5,504 nucleotides of DNA. It comes from Muribaculaceae bacterium. GTDB lineage: Bacteria > Bacteroidota > Bacteroidia > Bacteroidales > Muribaculaceae. The DNA is taken from contig JAIDKP010000278.1 in assembly GCA_029051445.1 (NCBI GenBank), positions 1 to 5,504 on the forward strand, read 5' to 3'. The notes under the pieces are model-generated. The model saw nothing but the letters and a program-made list of their open reading frames with translations. It ran no database searches and was not told the origin of the DNA. Each line of letters begins with the position of its first letter. The stretch's first letter is position 1. Shown here in pieces: positions 1 to 5,504 of this stretch. Made by a program: the position numbers and the translations under genes.

Positions 1-407
1 ATATATTCCACGGCTTTGTCTTCTGGGAGCGGACCGCCTCGCTTCACCATATCCGACAGAGACACACCCTCTATATGATCCATCACATAGTAGGCTGTGC
101 TGTTTTCCTCAAACACGTCGTGAATTTTCACGATGCTCGGGTGATCGAGTTTTGCAATATTTTTGGCCTCTTTCAGGAAGCGCTCTCTGAGTCGTTCGAC
201 CGTCTCTGCATTGTTCTGTGTTCCGAGTGTGAGATGGCTGGTGTTGTCGCGCCCGCAGAGTTCTTTTGGGAAAAACTCCTTGAGTGCCACACGCTTCTCA
301 AGCATTGTGTTTTCTGCAAGATAAGTTATGCCGAAACCACCTTGTCCCAACACTTTGATTACTTGATATTTTCCGCCTTGCAGCGTCGATCCGTCGTTCA
401 GTCGCAT
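1..407 (-). CDS. Ser/Thr protein kinase, N-terminal part (runs off left edge)
   Basis: This is the N-terminal 135 residues of a eukaryotic-like (Hanks-type) serine/threonine kinase; the rest lies beyond position 1. Seen directly: a glycine-rich ATP loop LGQGGFGITYLA at residues 20-31, the beta-3 lysine in VALKEFFP (K43), the helix-C glutamate in FLKEAKNI (E80), then HPSIVKIHDVFEE (89-101) and the hinge region YYVMDHIEGVSL (106-117). Between K43 and E80 there is a longer than usual link containing PKELCGRDN, which I recall as typical of a bacterial subfamily with 'GGFGITYLA...KEFFP'. The catalytic loop, DFG motif and any membrane or sensor domain are not in the window. The ATG at 407 is preceded by a purine-rich AGAAGAAAACAAG, and the gene starts 32 bases after the caspase-like gene on the same strand, so the two are probably co-transcribed. 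It would phosphorylate Ser/Thr on unknown targets; the FHA protein two genes upstream is an obvious candidate reader. The kinase family is certain, the target is not. Confidence 0.93.
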   Translation of the reverse strand, partial: MRLNDGSTLQGGKYQVIKVLGQGGFGITYLAENTMLEKRVALKEFFPKELCGRDNTSHLTLGTQNNAETVERLRERFLKEAKNIAKLDHPSIVKIHDVFEENSTAYYVMDHIEGVSLSDMVKRGGPLPEDKAVEY

Positions 408-439
408 AATCTTGTTTTCTTCTGCAGGTTAAGCATGGA

Positions 440-1171
440 TTATTTCTTTTTGTATTCGACAATTATAAGATTGTCGTCAAACTTCCCCCACATCACCGGA
501 TGTTGTTTGCCATCGGTCTGCTTTGCGACACCTTCGCTCACATACTTGAAAATCTCCGATGCTGTGATCTTGCGGTTGCGGTCGCTGTCGGCAGCACCTC
601 TGAGTCCGCGCAGAAGATGTTTGGTGAAATATCCGTTGGCAGCAAACGCCGACTCTATGGAATACTCGTTGCCTCTCGACGATAGAAAAAACAATATGTT
701 GCCCGCCTGTGGAGTCTCCGTTCCCGAGTTCTTCTTTCTTATCGCCCCGCTATGGCATGCATCGGCAAAAATATACTTGCTTGAAGCCTTGGATTGCTTC
801 ATTATATCGATTACCTCGGTATATGCAAGTCCTTCCTCCTCTTTGGTCATATCATAGGTGCAGAATCCGCCAGGGTAGCCGTGTCCGCTGAAATAAAACA
901 CGATCTTGTCGTCGGCCTTGGCGCGACCGAATTGATTGCGCATGCTGTCGAGTATTTGCTCTTTTGTAGCGTGTTTACCGGTGATGGTCACGACCTTGTC
1001 GGTGCCTATTCGATAGAATGCCGATATGGCTTTGGCATCATTTTCTGTTTTATTGAGGTTTTTGAGTTGCGGAGAGGCATAAGTGCCTATACCGATACTC
1101 ACTACATAAGTCTCGGCCGATAAGTGCAATGAAACTGCAATACAAGCGATAAAAATAATCAACGCTCTCAT
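440..1171 (-). CDS. Exported caspase-like cysteine peptidase (family C14, metacaspase-type)
   Basis: A 243-residue protein with a probable Sec signal peptide (residues 1-19, hydrophobic IIFIACIAVSLHL, likely cut after LSA), followed by a single caspase-fold domain. Catalytic residues are visible: H97 in YFSGHG and C139 in DACHSGA. D137 and D45 (in NDAKAI) sit where metacaspases carry acidic S1-pocket residues, so cleavage after Arg/Lys is a reasonable inference. Residues 195-206 (DSDRNRKITASE) match the 12-position EF-hand calcium-loop pattern just before the last helix. The conserved late segment FAANGYFTKHLLRGL (176-190) is also present. C10 is a poor lipobox fit because the hydrophobic core continues past it, so a soluble periplasmic protein is favoured over a lipoprotein. 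Its ATG overlaps the TGA of the FHA gene in an ATGA arrangement, which suggests translational coupling. It ends with TAA 32 bases before the kinase start. The substrate is unknown. Fold and catalytic dyad are clear; export is likely. Confidence 0.93.
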   Translation of the reverse strand: MRALIIFIACIAVSLHLSAETYVVSIGIGTYASPQLKNLNKTENDAKAISAFYRIGTDKVVTITGKHATKEQILDSMRNQFGRAKADDKIVFYFSGHGYPGGFCTYDMTKEEEGLAYTEVIDIMKQSKASSKYIFADACHSGAIRKKNSGTETPQAGNILFFLSSRGNEYSIESAFAANGYFTKHLLRGLRGAADSDRNRKITASEIFKYVSEGVAKQTDGKQHPVMWGKFDDNLIIVEYKKK

Positions 1172-1806
1172 TTTTCGGTATATTTACATTTACAATAAGG
1201 GCACGACTGGAAATTGCGTACCAGCATCTTGTAATTCTTGGCCGGGAGCGATCGACCGCAATCTGGGTTGGGGCATACCCATGCATCATCAAAATCATCC
1301 TGGCGGCGTTGCCGGTCTGCTGCCGTCTCAGCGTTGCGCATTCCGGCAAAGCTGTAAATATTGCCGAGTACACCGATTCCGGTAAGCAAATAACCTATCG
1401 CACCAAAGAAAAATATGGTAGGCATTGCACACATTGTAAAGATACCGAGACCGGTGCGTGTCAGATTTATCTTGCGTTGCTGTTCTGCCATGTCGATATT
1501 ATGGCGGTTGAAGTCTTCCCAGACAGCACGCAGATGACCGATGCTATAGCTTTTTGTCTTCGTCTCCGACAAGTCGAGCAATGCGCCGAGTGTTGAGCAG
1601 AACGAGGCTCCGAGTTGGATTTTGCTGTTGGCATTGGCGGTAGCGCGCACGATTTCTCTTCCGTCGATTCTCGTTCCGGCATCACTCAGGTTCTCGATAG
1701 TATAGGTGCCGCCGCCATTGTCAGTTACTTTGCAGTGTCTCCGGCTTACAGTCGGGTCTGATATCGCAGTCTTCTGTGTGCCTTGTCGGCCAATGATAAC
1801 TTCCAT
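1168..1806 (-). CDS. FHA-domain membrane protein with C-terminal zinc ribbon
   Basis: A 212-residue protein, first gene of the leftward operon. Residues 3-75 form a forkhead-associated (FHA) domain: IIGR (4-7), SRRHC (21-25), and an N39 followed by SDAGTRIDG (41-49). These are the positions that bind phosphothreonine peptides in known FHA domains. A polar linker (about 80-118) leads to a hydrophobic stretch at about 119-153, long enough for two closely spaced membrane helices forming a hairpin. The C-terminus has a zinc-ribbon pattern: C178-x4-C183 and C202-x2-C205, with an extra C207. A hairpin would put both the FHA domain and the ribbon in the cytoplasm, on the same side as the kinase. I chose the ATG at 1806 because FHA domains begin immediately with the first strand and GR motif; an in-frame ATG at 1857 would add 17 residues (MIIFASRGIRHLSHYTD) with no domain content. 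The stop overlaps the caspase start by 4 bases. The exact partner is unknown. Confidence 0.88.
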   Translation of the reverse strand: MEVIIGRQGTQKTAISDPTVSRRHCKVTDNGGGTYTIENLSDAGTRIDGREIVRATANANSKIQLGASFCSTLGALLDLSETKTKSYSIGHLRAVWEDFNRHNIDMAEQQRKINLTRTGLGIFTMCAMPTIFFFGAIGYLLTGIGVLGNIYSFAGMRNAETAADRQRRQDDFDDAWVCPNPDCGRSLPAKNYKMLVRNFQSCPYCKCKYTEK

Positions 1807-1922
1807 GTCGGTATAGTGTGATAAATGCCTGATTCCTCTACTTGCGAAGATAATCAATCTATTTGTCTTTCGGTAGTAAAAAAATATGTAAATCGGAAAA
1901 TGGATAAAATTTTTGGAAAAAA

Positions 1923-1954
1923 TTTGTTATTTTGCGGGGAACAGTCTACATTAG
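1923..1954 (+). promoter_or_regulatory. Candidate Bacteroidota sigma-ABfr promoter for the glycogen operon
   Basis: TTTG at 1923-1926, a 20-base spacer, then TACATTAG at 1947-1954, which matches the Bacteroidota -7 consensus TAnnTTTG at all but one fixed position. The spacing equals the known 19-21 bases. Transcription would begin around 1959-1962 and leave a leader of about 80 bases before the ATG at 2041. An alternative -7 element, TTATTTTG at 1927-1934, lacks a properly spaced -33 partner. This is inferred from motif match only. Confidence 0.45.
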
Positions 1955-2001
1955 GGCTGTGTTGTATGGCAAGGACGTGACAACCCTTGACTGCGACAGC
2001 C
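1955..2001 (+). promoter_or_regulatory. Possible structured 5' leader (nested inverted repeats)
   Basis: GGCTGT (1955-1960) is the perfect reverse complement of ACAGCC (1996-2001). Inside it, GTTGT (1961-1965) complements ACAAC (1980-1984), and CAAGG (1970-1974) complements CCTTG (1985-1989). The two inner pairings interleave, as in an H-type pseudoknot. They lie between the candidate promoter and the debranching enzyme start. The stems are short and could be chance, and the 5' arm may fall at or before the start of transcription. It resembles no riboswitch that I recognise. Confidence 0.25.
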
Positions 2002-2040
2002 GACACATCCATTGAAAAACATTAAAGAAAACCAAAATAG

Positions 2041-4005
2041 ATGAGCTATCTCAAGTTTGATAAGAATCTGCTGATAAACCTCGAGCAGTCGCTCCCTAAG
2101 GAGATGCTGCGCACAAATCAGGCGGGCGCTTATCATTGTACCACCATTGTGGGATGCAATACCCGCAAGCAGCATGGACTGCTGGTGGTTCCCGTTGAGG
2201 AACTGGGACATCGTTCGCATGTGCTGCTATCGACTCTCGACGAGACTGTCATACAGCATGGTGCGCCGTTCAATCTCGGGATTCACCGTTACAAAGGAGG
2301 AATTTATAGCCCCAACGGGCATAAGTATATCCGCGAGTTCGATTGTGAAAGTATGCCCCGTATGACCTATCGTGTCGGAGGAGTGATACTGACAAAAGAG
2401 AAAGTGTTTATTTCTGGCGAAAACCGTCTGTTGATTCGCTATACGCTGGTCGATGCGCATTCGCCGACAACACTGCAGTTCCGGCCATTCCTTGCCTTCC
2501 GTGATGTCAATGAGCTCTGTATGGCCAACGACCGTCTCAACACTGCGGTGCAGCCATGCGACAATGGAGTGAGCTCATGTATGTACGACAAGTACCCCAC
2601 GCTCTACATGCAGTTCTCCCGTAAACCTGAGTGGGTCTACGATCCGCACTGGTACAACGGCATCGAGTATGTGAAGGATCTGGAGCGTGGCGTGCCGTAC
2701 ACCGAGGATCTCTGGGTGCCGGGATATTTTTCGGTGCCTATAAAAAAAGGTGAGAGCATCATCTTCTCGGCAGGAGTCAGTGAGGTCAAGCCGCGTTCGC
2801 TTTCCAGATTGTTTACGGCGGAAATGTCAACCCGTACAGCCCGTACCTCATTCTTCAATTGCCTTAAGAACTCCGCCAAGCAGTTCTATCTGCGCGAAGG
2901 AGAAAACGAGTATATGCTCTCGGGATATCCGTGGGGAACAATACTTGCGCGCAACACATTTATGTCTTTGCCGGGAAACACTCTTGCGATCGGACACCGT
3001 GATGACTTCGAGCGCATAATGTCGACCGCTTTCAAGGCACTGGGTAATTTCATGGATACGGGAGAAATTGACCGGCGTATCCACGGCATCGACCTACCCG
3101 ATATACCACTGTGGGCCGTGTGGGCGATACAGCAGTATGCCAAGACAGAAGGCGATGAGGCGGCGCGTGACAAATATCTCGGAGATCTGCGGCGCATCAT
3201 CGACTATATACTCGACAACCGACATCCGTCACTGCATGTAGACCAGATGACCGGACTTCTCACAACCTATGGAGAAGATAAACCGGTATCGTGGATGTAT
3301 TCCATGCTCAACGGACGCCCTGTCATTCCACGTACGGGTATGCTTGTGGAGTTCAACGCCATGTGGTATAATGCGCTGATGTTCGCAGCTCATCTCTCGG
3401 AAGATGATGCCACGCTTTCCGACGACCACGACCGTTGGATAGCTCAGGCCGAGAAAATGAAAAAACCGTTTGTCGATACATTCCTGAACGACTACGGATA
3501 TCTCTACGACTATGTCAACGGCCCCTATGCCGATCCGTCGGTACGTCCCAATATGGCTATTGCGATAGGACTCGACTACTCTCCGCTTGATCGCCGCCAG
3601 CGCAAGGGAGTGCTTGATGTGATCACCCGCGAGTTGTTGACACCAAAGGGATTGCGCACACTGTCTCCTAAAAGCTACGGATATCGTCCCTTCTACCTCG
3701 GTTCGCCCGAAGAGCGTGAGCTTGCTATGCATCAGGGACCGGCCAGGCCGTGGCTGATAGGATTCTATGCCGATGCTTATTTTAAAGTGTTCGGCTTAGG
3801 CGCGGTCTCCTATATCGACCGTATGCTCATTGGATTTGAGGAAGAAATGTCACAGGGATGCATCGGATCACTCTCGCAGCTCTACGACGGCAATCCGCCG
3901 TTTGCCGGACGTGGTGCCATAAGCCATGCGACCAACGTAGCGGAAGTCCTGCGCACATTGCGTGTTATCAAGCGGTTCAATACCGCTGTAAATACCCATC
4001 CGTAA
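2041..4005 (+). CDS. Glycogen debranching enzyme homologue (GDE N-domain plus GH133-type C-domain), altered active site
   Basis: A 654-residue, full-length protein of the bacterial glycogen debranching (amylo-alpha-1,6-glucosidase) family. It has no signal peptide, so it is cytoplasmic. The N-terminal beta domain (about 15-255) shows NQAGAYHCTTIVGCNTRKQHGLLV-type features: G29, TRK at 41-43 and HGLL at 45-48. The C-terminal (alpha/alpha)6 domain (about 275-645) shows GYPW (295-298), RNTF (304-307), SWMYSM (417-422), IPRTG (429-433), VEFNAMWYNAL (436-446), HQGPARPW (564-571) and SQLYDGNPPF (612-621). Members normally hydrolyse alpha-1,6 branch points in glycogen. Here N305, Y420, R569 and Q613 replace residues I recall as usually Asp, Asp (or Asn), Trp and Glu, so debranching activity is doubtful; the frame is intact, so this is not ordinary decay. 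The start ATG follows an A-rich leader (ATTAAAGAAAACCAAAATAG). It is first in the operon, 18 bases before the glycosyltransferase. Family membership is clear; activity is not. Confidence 0.93.
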   Translation: MSYLKFDKNLLINLEQSLPKEMLRTNQAGAYHCTTIVGCNTRKQHGLLVVPVEELGHRSHVLLSTLDETVIQHGAPFNLGIHRYKGGIYSPNGHKYIREFDCESMPRMTYRVGGVILTKEKVFISGENRLLIRYTLVDAHSPTTLQFRPFLAFRDVNELCMANDRLNTAVQPCDNGVSSCMYDKYPTLYMQFSRKPEWVYDPHWYNGIEYVKDLERGVPYTEDLWVPGYFSVPIKKGESIIFSAGVSEVKPRSLSRLFTAEMSTRTARTSFFNCLKNSAKQFYLREGENEYMLSGYPWGTILARNTFMSLPGNTLAIGHRDDFERIMSTAFKALGNFMDTGEIDRRIHGIDLPDIPLWAVWAIQQYAKTEGDEAARDKYLGDLRRIIDYILDNRHPSLHVDQMTGLLTTYGEDKPVSWMYSMLNGRPVIPRTGMLVEFNAMWYNALMFAAHLSEDDATLSDDHDRWIAQAEKMKKPFVDTFLNDYGYLYDYVNGPYADPSVRPNMAIAIGLDYSPLDRRQRKGVLDVITRELLTPKGLRTLSPKSYGYRPFYLGSPEERELAMHQGPARPWLIGFYADAYFKVFGLGAVSYIDRMLIGFEEEMSQGCIGSLSQLYDGNPPFAGRGAISHATNVAEVLRTLRVIKRFNTAVNTHP

Positions 4006-4023
4006 TACAGTAAAACGCAAATT

Positions 4024-5286
4024 ATGAAAGCATTGATGTTTGGGTGGGAGTTCCCCCCTCACATTCTCGGAGGTCTCGGCACCGCCAGCTACGGTCTCAC
4101 CAAAGGGATGTGGGAGTGCGGTGACATGGACATAACATTTGTCATTCCAAAACCTTTTGGTGACGAGGATAAAAGCTTTGCCAAGATCATAGGTGCCTCA
4201 CAGGTTCCGGTGGCGTGGCGTGATGTCAGCCGCGAGTACGTCGACAGTCGTATCGGAAATCTGATGAACCCCGACGAATATTTCCGTCTCCGCGATCACA
4301 TATATGCCGACTTCAACTATATGCGCACTAATGATCTCGGCTGCATAGAGTTTTCAGGACGGTACCCCGACAACCTTCTTGAGGAAATCAACAATTACTC
4401 GATCATGGCCGGTGTGGTGGCGCGTACTGAGAAATTCGACGTGATACACTCCCATGACTGGCTCACATATCCGGCAGGCATACATGCGAAGCAGGTCACA
4501 GGACGACCGCTCGTCATACACGTGCATGCCACCGACTACGACCGTTCGCGTGGCAATGTTAACCCGACCGTTTTCAATATAGAACGCGACGGAATGATAC
4601 ATGCCGATCACATCATCACTGTCAGCAACCTGACCAGGCAGACTGTCATTGAGAAATATGGCATAGATCCGGCCAAAGTCACTACAGTCCACAATGCGGT
4701 GGTGCCTTTGAGTCAGGATCTGCTCGACATACAGGTAAACAAGCCGAAGGAAAAGATTGTGACATTCCTTGGTCGCATTACCATGCAGAAAGGACCGGAA
4801 TATTTTGTCGAGGCTGCTGCCAAAGTTCTTAAACTGAATCACAACGTGCGCTTTGTCATGGCAGGAAGTGGCGACATGATGGACAAGATGATACGTCTGG
4901 CCGCCGAAAGAGGCATCGCCGACCGCTTTCATTTTCCCGGATTCCAGAAAGGGCGTCAGGTCTATGAGATGCTGAAGGCAAGCGACGTCTACATAATGCC
5001 TTCTGTGTCTGAGCCGTTTGGCATATCGCCGCTTGAGGCGATGCAGATGGGGGTACCATCGATTATTTCCAAACAGAGCGGATGCGCCGAGATCCTTACC
5101 AACGTCATCAAAACCGACTATTGGGACATAGATGCGATGGCCGATGCTATATACTCGATCATTACTTATCCGGCTATGTATAACCAGCTGCGTGAGGATG
5201 GCCTGAAAGAGGTTGCGCAGATCACATGGGACAAGGCTGGGGCAAAAGTCATCGACATATACCGCAAAGTACTCGGCCAGGCATGA
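4024..5286 (+). CDS. GT4-family glycosyltransferase, glycogen-synthase-like
   Basis: A 420-residue GT-B fold retaining glycosyltransferase, probably extending alpha-1,4-glucan from a nucleotide-sugar donor. The N-terminal half begins with MKALMFGWEFPP and a glycine-rich loop ILGGLGTAS (14-22) like the KxGGL donor/acceptor loop of glycogen and starch synthases. It continues with HSHDW (142-146) and HVHATDYDRS (166-175). The C-terminal donor-binding domain (glycosyl transferases group 1) carries GRITMQKG (250-257; R251 and K256 are the usual diphosphate-contacting pair) and the EX7E motif EPFGISPLE (E330, E338). It has no signal peptide or membrane segment. It sits 18 bases after the debranching enzyme homologue and 52 bases before a GH57 gene. 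This trio is a familiar Bacteroidales glycogen cluster, and the context is the main reason to assign glucan synthesis; sequence alone would allow another GT4 role. The exact donor (UDP- or ADP-glucose) cannot be told. Confidence 0.9.
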   Translation: MKALMFGWEFPPHILGGLGTASYGLTKGMWECGDMDITFVIPKPFGDEDKSFAKIIGASQVPVAWRDVSREYVDSRIGNLMNPDEYFRLRDHIYADFNYMRTNDLGCIEFSGRYPDNLLEEINNYSIMAGVVARTEKFDVIHSHDWLTYPAGIHAKQVTGRPLVIHVHATDYDRSRGNVNPTVFNIERDGMIHADHIITVSNLTRQTVIEKYGIDPAKVTTVHNAVVPLSQDLLDIQVNKPKEKIVTFLGRITMQKGPEYFVEAAAKVLKLNHNVRFVMAGSGDMMDKMIRLAAERGIADRFHFPGFQKGRQVYEMLKASDVYIMPSVSEPFGISPLEAMQMGVPSIISKQSGCAEILTNVIKTDYWDIDAMADAIYSIITYPAMYNQLREDGLKEVAQITWDKAGAKVIDIYRKVLGQA

Positions 5287-5338
5287 CTAAAAAGAGACAA
5301 TCCATAATTCCATCAATTCGAAAACACAAAGATCCATC

Positions 5339-5504
5339 ATGAAAGCCATTTGCTTTTATTTCCAGATACATCAGCCGTTCCGCCTGAAACGCTACCGTTT
5401 CTTCGACATTGGCAACTCCCACTACTACTACGACGACTTTGCCAACGACGACATCATCACGCGCATAGCGCACCGAAGCTATATACCTGCAGCCGAGAGC
5501 CTGC
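5339..5504 (+). CDS. GH57 alpha-amylase/glucan-acting hydrolase, N-terminal fragment (runs off right edge)
   Basis: The first 55 residues of a glycoside hydrolase family 57 protein. The start MKAICFYFQIHQPFR contains the first conserved GH57 motif, HQP (11-13), at its usual place near the N-terminus, followed by RFFDIGNSHYYYDDFAN (20-36), which I recall from Bacteroidales proteins annotated as GH57 alpha-amylases. The catalytic Glu/Asp motifs lie beyond the window. No signal peptide is present, so it should act in the cytoplasm on the same glucan as its two upstream neighbours, either trimming chains or forming branches (GH57 includes both amylases and branching enzymes). The ATG at 5339 is 52 bases after the glycosyltransferase stop, with A-rich sequence (AAAACACAAAG) just upstream and no terminator-like hairpin between, so co-transcription is likely. 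Confidence 0.88.
   Translation, partial: MKAICFYFQIHQPFRLKRYRFFDIGNSHYYYDDFANDDIITRIAHRSYIPAAESL

Larger units (their letters stand above)
1807..2040. other. Divergent intergenic region between signalling and glycogen operons
   Basis: 234 bases between the head-to-head starts of the FHA gene (leftward) and the debranching enzyme gene (rightward). The section from about 1879 to 1933 is very AT-rich, with A and T tracts, and must hold both promoters. On the plus strand there is a reasonable Bacteroidota-type promoter at 1923-1954. On the minus strand the best -7-like match is TATCTTCG (1852 to 1845), one base off TAnnTTTG, but no TTTG lies at the right distance upstream, so it is not called. 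No small ORF with credible coding features is seen here. Confidence 0.8.

Noticed and set aside
408..436. ATG at 436 (minus strand) as an upstream start for the kinase or a small gene
   Set aside because: It is out of frame with the kinase and reaches a stop after 12 codons.
75..857. Open frame of 260 codons on the plus strand
   Set aside because: It lies antisense to the kinase and the caspase-like gene, which both have clear family motifs; its translation is rich in Cys, Phe and Ser with no domain pattern.
1142..1171. Lipoprotein signal with Cys10 in the caspase-like protein
   Set aside because: The residues before C10 are F-I-A, with Phe at the usual Leu position, and the hydrophobic core continues past C10 to residue 17; a type I site after LSA (17-19) fits better.
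1845..1852. Minus-strand -7-like element TATCTTCG for the FHA operon
   Set aside because: One mismatch to TAnnTTTG and no TTTG at the required 19-21 base spacing upstream, so too weak to call.
1807..1857. Upstream in-frame ATG that would lengthen the FHA protein by 17 residues
   Set aside because: The extra residues (MIIFASRGIRHLSHYTD) precede a normal FHA first strand and add no recognisable feature; the ATG at 1806 fits the domain better, though start mapping could change this.
3229..3732. Minus-strand open frame of 167 codons inside the debranching enzyme gene
   Set aside because: Antisense shadow of a strongly conserved coding region; no recognisable motif.
4354..4932. Minus-strand open frame of 192 codons inside the glycosyltransferase gene
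   Set aside because: Antisense shadow of the GT4 gene; His/Val-rich translation without domain features.
5287..5338. Possible terminator between the glycosyltransferase and GH57 genes
   Set aside because: No GC-rich inverted repeat followed by a T tract is visible; the 52-base gap looks like an ordinary intra-operon spacer.

Overview
The window looks like chromosomal DNA from a Bacteroidota bacterium, most likely order Bacteroidales and possibly a Muribaculaceae-like gut lineage. The evidence is the glycogen gene set and its close resemblance to Bacteroides-type proteins, A-rich translation leaders without strong Shine-Dalgarno sites, and a candidate promoter close to the Bacteroidota form TTTG-N19/21-TAnnTTTG. 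Placement below order is a guess. Almost all of the sequence is coding, with no RNA gene, insertion sequence or CRISPR array seen.

Left half (1-1806, minus strand): a compact signalling operon read right to left. It encodes a membrane-anchored FHA-domain protein with a C-terminal zinc ribbon. Next comes an exported caspase-like (C14) cysteine peptidase with an EF-hand-type loop, whose start codon overlaps the FHA stop codon as ATGA. After 32 bases comes a Ser/Thr protein kinase that runs off the left edge. The FHA domain would be expected to read phosphothreonine marks, plausibly those made by the kinase. How the peptidase, apparently on the other side of the membrane, fits in is unknown.

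Middle (1807-2040): a divergent intergenic region carrying a plausible promoter for the rightward genes and a potentially structured leader.

Right half (2041-5504, plus strand): an alpha-glucan operon made of a glycogen debranching enzyme homologue, a GT4-type glycosyltransferase related to glycogen synthases, and the start of a GH57 alpha-amylase/branching-type hydrolase. Gaps are 18 and 52 bases. This set is a familiar Bacteroidales glycogen-metabolism arrangement.

Two points stand out. The debranching enzyme homologue is full length, yet it differs at four positions I recall as conserved and active-site-related (N305, Y420, R569, Q613), so it may be a pseudoenzyme or have changed chemistry. 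The FHA-caspase-kinase operon is a compact signalling/proteolysis module of unknown purpose.
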